Part shown: positions 9,302 through 17,814 of the stretch, piece by piece
Layout of the letters: each line of letters opens with the position of its first letter
Numbering within the stretch: the stretch's first letter is position 1
Assembly (NCBI GenBank): GCA_024195585.1
Contig: SWBL01000596.1
Location: forward strand, 1 to 17,814
Source: Aureobasidium sp. EXF-3400
Lineage: Eukaryota > Ascomycota > Dothideomycetes > Dothideales > Saccotheciaceae
Direction: 5' to 3'
DNA: 17,814 bases
The notes under the pieces: model-generated
Seen by the model: only the letters and a program-made list of their open reading frames with translations
Told to the model about the DNA's origin: nothing
The model's database searches: none
Made by a program: the position numbers and the translations under genes

Positions 9302-10745
9302 ATGATTCCCAGCCTCTTCAAATCCGCCGCCATGAGACCCGCCTCTGCCAAATTCGCCAGACTCGGCATGCAGGTCAGAGGTAACGCTTCGGTTGTCTCT
9401 GGCAGCCAGCGTGCAGCCCCCCTCGAGAGCAGAAGATCCACTGCTCCTTCCTTTGAGCGTGCTACCTTCACTATCAGAGTACGCCACCCCGCTTTCTCCG
9501 AGTCCCTATGAGTCAATGGCTGACAAGACATGACAGGATGGTCCTATTTTCCACGGCAAGAGTTTCGGCGCCAAGACTAACATCAGTGGTGAGGCCGTCT
9601 TCACCACTTCCCTCGTCGGCTACCCCGAGTCCATGACTGACCCCTCTTACCGTGGTCAAATTCTGGTCTTCACCCAGCCCCTGATCGGTAACTACGGCGT
9701 TCCCTCGTCCGTCAGAGACGAGTTTGGACTTCTCAAGTACTTCGAGTCACCCAACATCCAAGCTGCTGGTATCGTCGTCGCCGATGCTGCTCTCCAGTAC
9801 AGTCACTGGACCGCCGTCGAGAGTTTGAGCGAGTGGTGCGCCAGAGAAGGCGTCCCCGCCATTTCGGGTGTTGACACTCGTGCTATTGTTACTTACTTGC
9901 GTGAGCAAGGTTCTTCGCTCGGCAAGGTCGTCGTTGGTGAAGAGTACGATGCCGATGAGGACGAGGCTTTCGAGGATCCTGGCAACGTCAACTTGGTCGC
10001 CAAGGTCAGCACAAAGGCTCCCTGGCACATTCCTTCGCCCGTTGGTGACATGCACGTTGCTCTCATCGACTGTGGTGTCAAGGAGAACATCATTCGCAGT
10101 CTGGTTTCTCGTGGCGTTTCGGTCACTTGCCTGCCTTACGACTACCCCGTTCACAAGATTGCCAGCCACTTCGATGGTGTCTTCATTTCCAACGGTCCTG
10201 GTGACCCGACTCACTGCCGCAGCACCAGTGACAACCTTCGCAAGCTGATGGAGTCTTCTCAGATCCCCATCATGGGTATCTGTCTTGGTCACCAGCTTTT
10301 GGCTATGGCCATTGGTTGCCAGACCATCAAGATGAAGTACGGCAACCGTGCACACAACATTCCCGCCCTCGACTTGATGACTGGAAAGTGCCACATTACC
10401 TCGCAGAACCACGGTTATGCCGTTGATGCTTCTACCATTCCCAGCGAGTTCAAGGAGTACTTCATCAACCTCAACGACTCTTCCAACGAGGGCATGATCC
10501 ACAAGCACCGTCCCATCTTCAGCACGCAGTTCCACCCCGAGGCCAAGGGTGGACCGCTCGATTCGAGCTACCTGTTCGACGCTTACGTCGACAGTGTGAA
10601 GCAGTACAAGAAGACTCAGGCTTCTCTCTACCCCAACATGTCGAACCGTCCCAGCCCTCTGCTCGTTGACTTGCTTGCAAAGGAGCGTGTCGGCGTTGCC
10701 CCTGGTGTGCCTCTTTACCAGCACCCCGAGCCCGTTGTCGCTTGA
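9302..10745 (+). CDS. CPA1: Carbamoyl-phosphate synthase, arginine-specific, small (glutaminase) subunit
   Basis: Glutamine amidotransferase subunit that hydrolyses glutamine and passes ammonia to the large subunit (CPA2/arg-3 type) for carbamoyl phosphate used in arginine synthesis. Inferred exons 9302-9478 and 9537-10745, giving 461 aa. The first about 40 residues are rich in Arg, Ser and Ala without acidic residues, a likely mitochondrial presequence. The CPSase small-chain domain follows ([32 protein letters not shown]), then a class I GATase domain. The catalytic triad is Cys308 in MGICLGHQ, with His392 and Glu394 in FHPEAKGG. No CPSase large domain is fused, which fits the arginine-specific enzyme rather than the URA2/pyrimidine multienzyme. 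Splicing of the 58-nt intron is required: reading on past 9478 hits a stop. Expression is expected to be controlled by the AAP uORF just upstream and by general amino-acid control. Known as arg-2 in Neurospora. Confidence 0.97.
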
Positions 10746-11387
10746 TTTAGCAGTGTCTGATTCTAGTCTGGATGCGGGATGGCGTTTGGTCTTGGGACGG
10801 GAATATCTTTAGTTGCATGAACTTTCTCCGAACTGAATTTTTCCAAATTGAATCAAATGTCTCGATATGTGCTGATATATGTTGCAAAGCATTAAGCAAT
10901 TGTAAGTCGGCCCAAGAGTTCAGCTTGGCAGAAGCAGCTTCTTGTGGATGGGGATAATTAGCCAAGCAGAAGGCCTGATGCAGGGCTCAGACACGGCTAA
11001 GGTGGATATGGATATGATTTAGAGGCGATGAAACGACTTGGCAGGGGAATGTTGTAACGTGCGCCCCTTGTTTGACGCGCGCGAGGGGCTGACAAAGTTG
11101 GTCACCACGTCAGCGCGGTGCACAGCCCGCTGTTCGTTCCCTGAGTGGAAACAAATCGTAACCGGTACCTGTGTCGCAAAAGGATCAGTCGTGAATGTCA
11201 GACAAAGGGTCGTGCTTAGAGGGACAAAGAAAGCAGTAGCCTCTTGACGTTGCACATCTTTGATTCAAGCAACTTTCATCCACATCTGACGCAAGCGCAT
11301 GCCGCGCCGACACCTTGATCTCTCGACCGAAGCGGCCTGCAGAACGACGACTTTCTCGAAACTCTCACTCGTACAAGAAACTGCGTT
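10746..11387. other. Intergenic region between CPA1 and the OST-alpha gene
   Basis: About 640 bp between two genes on the same strand, holding the CPA1 3' UTR and the promoter of the next gene. A GC-rich patch (about 11060-11130, with CGCGCG) precedes the downstream leader. No coding or RNA gene was found. The open frames on both strands are short and featureless. Confidence 0.5.
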
Positions 11388-13244
11388 ATGGTGACTTGTA
11401 ATACCACAGCTGAAGATCTGACAAGTACCGTCGCCATGTCTTCTTGTTTCCGGTATGCTTGCTGACCGCCTGCACAGTCGTCGAGGATCCTCTTTTCGCA
11501 AAAGTCACCTTCCATCATGTCGGTCTGGTCATATCCGCCGTCTTTGCCCTCATCTCGGTCATTGTCGCCTTCTTCCTCATTTTCAAGCACGCGACGCATT
11601 ACTCGAAGCCATGGGAACAGAAACAGTACTTAGCCCTCGGTTGCGACAAGCCGCCATGATCAACTATGCTAACAATCATCTCAAGCATCATTCGCATTCT
11701 CCTCATGATTCCCATCTACTCGACCGTTTCCTTCCTCTCGTACCTCTACTACAAACACTCCATCTACTTTGAGGTCCTTCGCGACTGCTACGAAGCCTTC
11801 GCCATTGCCTCTTTCTTCACACTCCTCTGCAACTACATTGCTCCGAACCTGCACGAGCAAAAAGATTACTTCCGTCAAGTCACCCCTATAAACTGGTTTT
11901 GGGGCGTCTTCGGCCTGCAGAAATGTACCGGTGGAAAAGACAAGGGCATCTTGCGCATACCGAGAAGCGGCCTGACCTGGTTCAATGTACGACCCCCTGC
12001 CTTCTGCCATACTCGTCACGTCTACTCCAAGTCAGCATGTTAACCGTCAAATGCAGGTCGTTTGGCTCTCCATCTTCCAATACTGCTTTATCCGCGTACT
12101 TTTCACTATTGTCAGTGTCGTCACCCAGGCACTGAACCGCTATTGCGAAGCTTCGCTGAACCCGGCATTTGCTCACATCTGGGTCATGGTCTTTGAGGGT
12201 GCTTCAGTCACCATCGCCATGTTTATGCTGATTCAATTCTACCTACAACTGAAGGCTGATCTTGCTGAACACCGTCCTTTTTTGAAGGTCTTGTGTATCA
12301 AGCTGGTCATTTTCTTCAGTTTCTGGCAAACGGTTAGTTCATACATCCCGCTCGCTTGTCAACAAGTACACTAACAATTCCAGCTTGTCATCTCATTCCT
12401 TTCTTCCTCTAATGGACCTTTACAACCTACAAAGAAAATTTCGTATCCAGACATCAAGGTTGGCATTCCATCAATGCTTTTGTGTGTCGAAATGGCTATA
12501 TTCGCCGTAATGCATCTCTTCGCTTTCCCATGGCGTGAGTACGACCTCTCAAAGACCCCTTACGCAGACCCTGTCACAGCTCCTGGTTCTGGTTTCTCCG
12601 GCACTGCGCCCAAATACCATGGTGGATGGATGGGAATCAAAGCCTACGGAGACACATTCAATCCTTGGGATCTTATCAAAGCGACTGCCAGAAGTTTCAG
12701 ATGGCTCTTCGTACGCCGCAAGCACAGACACCACGATATCTCTTATACTGCACCAAAGATTGGTGTCAATCTGGACGAACCTGCGACATCGATACCTGGT
12801 CCTAATGTCACCTCTCATACTTTGCCGTCAGCGACCGAGCTTGAGCACCAGAGACGCGCTAGAGCGGATACAGTCGACGATGCTGATACAGCCGGCCTGT
12901 TGTCTAACGCCCAGCAGAATGGCCTATCGGCTCGTCCTTACCCTTACTCCCCTTCGCACTCGCCTACAAGAAACGCGTCGTATGATGACCGTTCAGACCA
13001 TGGAGAGGCTGAGGCACCAGATGCTGATATGAGTCTTATGGGAGGCTCGCGAGCACAAGTACCTCAGCCTAGTGCGTTTGGAGGTAACGACGCACCGCGG
13101 CTAGGTCTGAATCATTGGGATAGTGATACCGAGTACCACAGCACGACAGGGCCGAGCATGGGTCCATATGCTGGAGTTGATGGTCATGCTGAGTCCTCGG
13201 CGAACCAATGGGATCATTGGGGTGGCGCAAACAGACATCAATAA
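11388..13244 (+). CDS. OST-alpha/TMEM184 family (DUF300) seven-helix membrane protein
   Basis: Multispanning membrane protein of the organic-solute-transporter alpha family (Solute_trans_a). The substrate of the fungal members is not established. Inferred exons: 11388-11424, 11478-11625, 11686-11986, 12057-12332, 12384-13244, giving 540 aa. A short N-terminus with an NTT glycosylation site precedes seven hydrophobic segments near residues 27-48, 63-84, 96-116, 163-188, 199-224, 240-262 and 285-305. Family blocks include HHVGLVIS, DCYEAFAIASFF, NYIAPNLHEQK and FWRYFQ-like positions replaced here by WLSIFQYCFIR. The C-terminal about 230 residues are hydrophilic, rich in Ser, Pro, His and Asp, and probably cytoplasmic. 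The start at 11388 was chosen because the second exon has no in-frame ATG before the conserved region, and a 37-nt first exon with donor GTACCG and acceptor ACAG joins it in frame. Exon 2 to 3 uses an AAG acceptor. Confidence 0.9.
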
Positions 13245-13524
13245 CAATCGGGTAGTGCATCCCCATATCACGACTAGACGCAAGGAACGATCTACGGGTT
13301 AGGATCGCACCTGGTTGGGGCAGGGATTTTTTGGGGGCTTGTTACTATGATACCACTTGCGATACGGCGTTTCTTGCTCTTCAACAAAAAGGGGTTACCT
13401 GCAACTTCTATAGTATTGGGTAAAGAACTTCTATTATGATGTATAAACATTTAGCAAAATTGTCTTTATCCCTCATAAGGTCTGCCCGCAGACAAGAATT
13501 CTACTCATTATCGTCGTCAAGGGT

Positions 13525-14454
13525 TTAGCCTTGGACTTCGAGGCCACCAGTACCGTGCAGCGCCTCACCAGTAAAGTAACTGCCGTAAGGGCTGGCGAGG
13601 AAGACATAGGCTGTTGCGACCTCGACGGGCATACCAGGGCGACGAATCGGCGCCTCGGCGACACCGATTCTGCGAAGGGCTTCCGGTGGGTTGCCCTTGG
13701 TGGCTGCTTGCAGAGGAGTCCAGATGATACCAGGAGCAACGGCATTGACGCGAATGCCTTTTGGTGCTTGCTGTTGAGCAAGAGATCTGGTGAAGGAGGC
13801 GATGGCGCCCTTGGTCGAGCTGTAATCTACCATGGATGGGTTGCCCATGTATCCCGCGACCGAGCATGAGTTTATGATGGAGGAGCCTCTCTTCATGTGC
13901 TTGAGAGCATACTTGGTCATGGCCATCATCTGGATGATGTTGGTTTGGAACGTCTTTTGAACGACATCCATATCGATATCGGCATGCTCCTCGCAGACCT
14001 CCTGCATACTCGCGTTGTTGACGAGTACGTTGAGCTTGCCATGCACCTGAACATGCTCCTCGACAGCCTTCTTGCAGCTGCCATCGTCGCGAAGATTGAG
14101 TGCAATACCGTGACCCTTGCGACCGGCCTTCTTGATCTGCTCAAGTGTCCAGTCTGCATCTTCTTGCTCTTCGGGCAGATAGCAAATAGTAATGTCGGCA
14201 CCCTCTCTAGCCATCAGGATAGCGACCGAACGACCGATTCCGGAGTCGCCGCCGGTAATCAAGACAGTCTTGTTCTTGAGCAGGCCTCTGCCCTCATACT
14301 CTTCCAGATGGGGGTTCTCGTCGTCATCCCAGAACTCGAGCTGGGTCCAGTTGGCTGGAGGGTCAAGCTGGCTGTCGAGACCGGCTCCAGGTGCTTGGTC
14401 CTGAGCCTTGATGTCAATGTTGTAGGCGGTGTTGATCTTATCGTCTGAAGACAT
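13525..14454 (-). CDS. Short-chain dehydrogenase/reductase (YghA/GSP39-like)
   Basis: Intronless 309-residue classical-type SDR with an N-terminal extension of about 60 residues, as in bacterial YghA/general stress protein 39 and their fungal relatives. The Rossmann dinucleotide motif is TGGDSGIG at 67-74, followed by NNAS at 146-149. The catalytic tetrad is visible: Asn172, Ser198, Tyr211 and Lys215 (YSSTK). The PG motif follows in NAVAPGIIWTPLQ. The C-terminal SYFTGEALHGTGG block is typical of the subfamily. The gene shows no clear organellar signal; cytosolic NAD(P)H-dependent reduction of a carbonyl is likely, with substrate unknown. It converges on the OST-alpha gene (280 bp between stops) and is divergent from ADE1. 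Confidence 0.93.
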   Translation of the reverse strand: MSSDDKINTAYNIDIKAQDQAPGAGLDSQLDPPANWTQLEFWDDDENPHLEEYEGRGLLKNKTVLITGGDSGIGRSVAILMAREGADITICYLPEEQEDADWTLEQIKKAGRKGHGIALNLRDDGSCKKAVEEHVQVHGKLNVLVNNASMQEVCEEHADIDMDVVQKTFQTNIIQMMAMTKYALKHMKRGSSIINSCSVAGYMGNPSMVDYSSTKGAIASFTRSLAQQQAPKGIRVNAVAPGIIWTPLQAATKGNPPEALRRIGVAEAPIRRPGMPVEVATAYVFLASPYGSYFTGEALHGTGGLEVQG

Positions 14455-15330
14455 GTTTGTGGTATTTATTGGATTAAACAGTATGAGAAATTAAGCAGAT
14501 ATTGATATGTGTAAAGAGAGAAACCAGAGAGGAAAAAGAAGAGGAGCCCGTCACCTAAATACCTGCGAAATAGTGGAGGAATGCATGAGTGATAGCATCT
14601 TCCTCCACCCTACCTACATTTTGAGCTCATCATTCGAGCGTCATAGTGCTTAGCAGCAAGATCATGTATGGCTGTCTACGTGATGTAGGGTAGCTGCGTG
14701 CATGTCGGATACAGTTATTCGATCGACCGAAATGTCCATCGCGCGGACTCATCATTCTGTGCTGAGGCGGCTTGCCGAATGACCAGCCGGTTCAACTTAG
14801 TCGTCTTGCATTGAAGCAAGTTGAGAAGTCGAGAACGCACTTTCCTCAATGGACGCTGGAAAGACCGACCCTGCCCCGCGGTGACAGAAAGCCTTGGCAT
14901 TGAATCCTCCGACCCTCGGAGGAGAAAGTTTCTCCAACAATGAGCAATACCTAGCAGATCCATCTTTTGTTGTGTATCATTATTATTTGCAAATTCATCT
15001 GCTAGGTGAGTCTTTCCTGCAGCAAATACTCTTTTTCAAGCGTTCGTTGTGCTTCGTAGCCGTTGTATATCTTTCTTTCTCCTAACTTAAAGAGTCCAAT
15101 GACCACTCATTTTATTCATCTTCAACATTGTTTGCGTAGCATCGCAACCATATCCCAAGCAGCCTTCACATAACCTGGATCTAGTAATTGGATCTGGTAA
15201 TTCCTTTTGGCATTGAAAATCGACCACATCCGTTTCTGCACTTTCAACACCATACACAAACCAAGGTTGATCGTTGGTTACTAGCGCATTATACTGACGA
15301 AGACAACCAGAGTGAATTCTGATCGACAAT
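14455..15330. other. Divergent intergenic region between the SDR gene and ADE1
   Basis: About 880 bp with no supportable gene. The SDR side is purine-rich just upstream of its start (about 14510-14550), which is pyrimidine-rich on the SDR-sense strand, as in a leader. The ADE1 side is rich in short C/T and A stretches. Open frames on both strands are under about 100 codons and unrecognised. No tRNA or repeat was seen. Confidence 0.5.
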
Positions 15331-16438
15331 ATGTCAACTCCTCCCACTGTCATCCAAATTGACTCACAGGGTACAAGTGTCTGTATCTTCACAATTCAAA
15401 CCATCTTCTAACAAATTATTCAGTCGAGCAACATGGCTTGAAGAAGATTGCCAGCGGTAAGGTTCGTGAGATCTACGAAATCGATGCTCAGAGCCTGCTC
15501 TTTGTCGCCACGGACCGTATCTCAGCATACGATGTGATCATGAAGAACGGTGTCCCTCAAAAGGGTGCTCTCCTTACCCTCATGACTGCCCACTGGTTCA
15601 ACCTGTTCAAGGAGAAGATCCCTGATCTTAAGACTCACTTGCTCAGCGCCTCTGTGCCTGCTTCCATTGCTTCGTCCCTTCCTGCCGAAGTCAGCAATCA
15701 GCTGCGTCTGCGTACTATGCATGTTCGTCGTCTGAAGGTCTTGCCTTTGGAGAGCATTGTCCGTGGTTACATCACTGGTTCTGCTTGGTCGGAGTACAAG
15801 AAGACTGGTACTGTTCACGGCATTGCTATGCCCAAGGGTCTGCAGGAGAGTCAGAAGTTGGAGAAGCCTCTCTGGACTCCCAGCACCAAGGCCGAGGTTG
15901 GCGACAAGGACGAGAACATCAGCCCTGAGGAAGCCACCAAGATTGTTGGTGAGAAGTACGCAAAGAAGATTGAGGAGCTGAGTTTGAAGGTCTACCAGAT
16001 CGTGAGTGTCTTCCGAAGGGTTGCCATGATATTGAGCTAACGATTGTCAAGGCTAGAGACTATGCTGCCGAGCGCGGTATCATCATTGCCGACACCAAGT
16101 TCGAGTTTGGCCTCGACGTCGACACTGATGAGGTTATCCTTGTGGATGAGGTTCTCACCCCTGACAGCTCGCGCTTCTGGCCTGCAGACAAGTACGAGCT
16201 TGGCAAGTCACAAGACAGCTTTGACAAGGTAGGGGTTGGAAACAATGTACGACATAGCAGATCACTGATACTTTGATAGCAATACCTGCGTGACTGGTTG
16301 ACCAAGGAGGGTCTCAAGGGCAAGGACGGTGTCGAGATGACTGACGCAGTAGTCAAGGAGACTGCCAAGAAGTACCGTGAGGCCTTCGAGATGTTGACTG
16401 GCCAGAAGTGGGATGAAGTCGTCAAGAGCAGTGCTTAA
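15331..16438 (+). CDS. ADE1: Phosphoribosylaminoimidazole-succinocarboxamide synthase (SAICAR synthetase)
   Basis: Condenses CAIR with aspartate using ATP to form SAICAR, an intermediate step of de novo purine synthesis; cytosolic. Inferred exons: 15331-15370, 15424-16001, 16052-16228, 16280-16438, giving 317 aa, close to the yeast enzyme. Family blocks include SGKVREIYE and ATDRISAYD (about residues 42-50), the signature [16 protein letters not shown], the second signature [15 protein letters not shown], and a C-terminal [12 protein letters not shown]. It is the monofunctional fungal type without a fused PurE domain. The first exon supplies only 13 codons plus one base; it was chosen because ATG 15331 joins in frame, through a donor GTACAA and acceptor TTCAG, to [12 protein letters not shown]. 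Introns are 50-53 nt; the second ends in CAAG after a GCTAAC branch site. Confidence 0.96.
15360..15366 (+). promoter_or_regulatory. TGACTCA sequence in ADE1 exon 1
   Basis: A perfect palindromic TGACTCA lies 29 bp inside the ADE1 coding sequence, near the first intron. This is the Gcn4/CpcA consensus, and its TGACTC core is the Bas1 site of yeast purine genes. Its position within codons and its short length make chance likely. Recorded only because it sits in a gene where such regulation is known in yeast. Confidence 0.2.
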
Positions 16439-16810
16439 AGCAGATGCTCTCAGTAGTTTGCTTATAGACATGTTCACTCCTGTACAAAATTCAATGAGAC
16501 ATGACACTTTCTCTGCACGTATAAGCGTTGTAAGCGTTGAAGGACAGTGAAAATGGCGTAGCGTAGAACGGGGAGTGGTATTCGTAAAAGAGCCCTCGTT
16601 TGAACATGGCTCGAGGCTGGTATCTTTTTTTGTAACGCCTCATGCAGTCAAAGATCACGACCATTTTGTGCCCTTGCTTTCCTGCCGCGGATGATTGTAT
16701 GGAAGTGTTCAGAAGACTCGATGCCATTTTTTGGTAAATCCATAAAAAAACTCCCCACCCACAGCTAGCAAAAAAAGAGGCCCCAGGGTGCTCATCATCA
16801 TTCTCCACGC
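16439..16810. other. Convergent 3' region between ADE1 and RPL21
   Basis: About 370 bp between facing stop codons. It contains A/T homopolymer runs (T run near 16625, A runs near 16744 and 16770) consistent with two 3' UTRs. No gene or structured RNA was recognised. Confidence 0.55.
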
Positions 16811-17499
16811 TTAGATGGCAGTGTCGTAGGCGATAGGAGCAAGAGTCTCGGGCTTGGTCTCCTTGATGGAAACGGTGCGGGCCTCACGGGGCATGGCGGG
16901 TTGACGCTTGAGGAAGACGGAGTTGCCGTCAGCCTTGGCCTGGCGCTTCTTCTCGGCGTTGGTCTTGACGCGGGTCAAGAACTCCTCACGCGAGCGGGAG
17001 TGGCGGACGTGCTCGATGCGGACGTTGATGCGCTTCTCAATGTAACGGTTGCCGACCTGGCGGTAGAGGATGACACCGACGGCGGACTTGGTCACGTTGT
17101 AGACGACACCGGTCTTGCCGTGGTAGACCTTGTAGGGCATACTGTTGTGGGTGTTAGAGAAGTTGTTCTTGCGACGAGCGGGACGAGGGCGTGTTGGCGA
17201 CTGACCCCTTCTGGACGGCACCGTTGGCGACGACATCGACAATGTCTCCGACCTTGTACTGCTTGAGGTAGGTCGAGAGGGCAATGTAACCCTTTAGAGG
17301 TGTTAGTTGGCGTGCTCTGGCAGACTCGGAGATTCGATCGTGGTGCTTGCCTTCTTCTTGAAGTCGCGCGAGAAGGCGTATCTGGTACCAGCTCTGTTTT
17401 TCACCGCATCAGCGTCTGAGTCGTTCGGGTGGGCGATTGCGTCTCGCTGGAGCGCATGTCGAGAGTTTCGATGTACCTGAGACCTGCGGCGTGACCCAT
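16811..17499 (-). CDS. RPL21: 60S ribosomal protein L21 (eL21)
   Basis: Cytosolic large-subunit ribosomal protein. Inferred exons on the minus strand: 17499-17477 (23 nt), 17393-17351, 17291-17206 and 17141-16811, giving 160 aa, the same length as yeast Rpl21. Reconstructed blocks in order: [65 protein letters not shown] and [12 protein letters not shown], ending in the family-typical [10 protein letters not shown]. Start chosen because ATG 17499 is the only one that gives the expected basic N-terminus. Intron 2 (17350-17292) appears to be GC-AG: AAG|GCAAGC, with a CTAAC branch and AAAG acceptor. No GT donor gives the conserved KKKGYIALS join. Intron 1 is 83 nt, the longest of this gene. Confidence 0.95.
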
Positions 17500-17751
17500 T
17501 TTGACTGTTGGTTATCGGAGACTGGGGGTTGTCGGGATATAGTGTCGTCGCAAAACTAGAGAAACTGAGAAGTTCACAGTCGAGATTTTCGACAGCCGGC
17601 AGCAGCGTGGGCACGCCAAGAGCGCGCTTCGCACTTTCGCATTTCGCTCTGCGCACGGGCCACACCCACGAACGCTCCTGCCTTTTCACAATTGCAACTC
17701 TTCAACTTCGTCTTTCTTTCTGCGCGAGAGAGACTTCACCCGACGACAACC
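17500..17751. promoter_or_regulatory. Shared divergent promoter of RPL21 and RPS9
   Basis: Only about 250 bp separate the start codons of two ribosomal protein genes transcribed away from each other, which suggests coordinated transcription from a bidirectional promoter. The RPS9 side is strongly pyrimidine-rich (17698-17722), typical of ribosomal protein gene start regions. ACACCCAC at 17662-17669 resembles part of the yeast Rap1 site, but Rap1 control of these genes in filamentous fungi is not assumed. No TATA box is evident. Confidence 0.6.
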
Positions 17752-17814
17752 ATGGCCCCCCGTTCTTACTCCAAGACCTACAAGGTCCCCCGTAGACCTT
17801 TCGAGTCCGCTCGT
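17752..17814 (+). CDS. RPS9: 40S ribosomal protein S9 (uS4), 5' fragment
   Basis: The first 21 codons of a small-subunit ribosomal protein are visible before the right edge. They begin MAPRSYSKTYKVPRRPFES, which matches the highly conserved start of eukaryotic Rps9/uS4. The start codon lies in a good fungal context (ACAACCATGGCC). The rest of the gene, and whether the first exon ends soon after, cannot be seen. It is divergent from RPL21. Confidence 0.9.
   Translation, partial: MAPRSYSKTYKVPRRPFESAR

Noticed and set aside
9747..10724. 325-codon open frame antisense to CPA1
   Set aside because: A mirror of strong codon bias in a highly conserved gene; the translated protein is low-complexity Val/Thr/Asp/Asn and shows no domain.
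1..17814. CRISPR arrays, tRNA or rRNA genes, transposase genes
   Set aside because: No regularly spaced repeats, no tRNA-like arm pairs with a GTTCGAATC-type T-arm, no rRNA blocks and no transposase motifs were seen; eukaryotic context makes CRISPR irrelevant.

Overview
The window is ordinary nuclear DNA from a filamentous ascomycete (Pezizomycotina; Dothideomycetes is a guess). The basis is: spliceosomal introns of about 47-83 nt with GTAYGT-like donors and CTAAC/CTGAC branch sites, a fungal-type arginine attenuator uORF ahead of CPA1, and full-length fungal orthologues of SLA2, CPA1, ADE1, RPL21 and RPS9. All exon models were drawn by eye from splice signals and from reading frames that rejoin conserved protein blocks. 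No alignment or search was run.

Layout, left to right. 1-679: upstream region of SLA2. 680-4523 (+): SLA2/END4 endocytic adaptor, ten exons including an 18-nt microexon. 4524-4990: convergent 3' region holding a diverged 154-bp direct repeat. 4991-7328 (-): secreted GH32 beta-fructofuranosidase or fructosyltransferase-like enzyme, three exons. Its 22-nt middle exon has a decayed duplicate inside the preceding intron. 7329-9084: 1.7 kb without a supportable gene. 9085-9219 (+): the arginine attenuator peptide uORF, split by a GC-AG intron. 9302-10745 (+): CPA1, small subunit of arginine-specific carbamoyl-phosphate synthase. 11388-13244 (+): seven-helix OST-alpha/TMEM184 (DUF300) protein, five exons. 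13525-14454 (-): intronless short-chain dehydrogenase. 15331-16438 (+): ADE1 (SAICAR synthetase), four exons. 16811-17499 (-): RPL21 (eL21), four exons with one GC-AG intron. 17752 to the right edge (+): first 21 codons of RPS9 (uS4), divergent from RPL21 across about 250 bp.

The genes do not form one pathway or a mobile system. They are mainly housekeeping functions (endocytosis, arginine and purine synthesis, ribosome) with a sugar-scavenging enzyme and two membrane or redox proteins between them. The clearest regulatory link is the uORF and CPA1, where arginine is expected to stall ribosomes on the peptide and lower CPA1 output. The points most worth a second look are the frame-preserving GC-AG intron inside that peptide, the duplicated microexon/intron unit in the GH32 gene, the unusually long SLA2 intron 8, and the SLA2 3' repeat.
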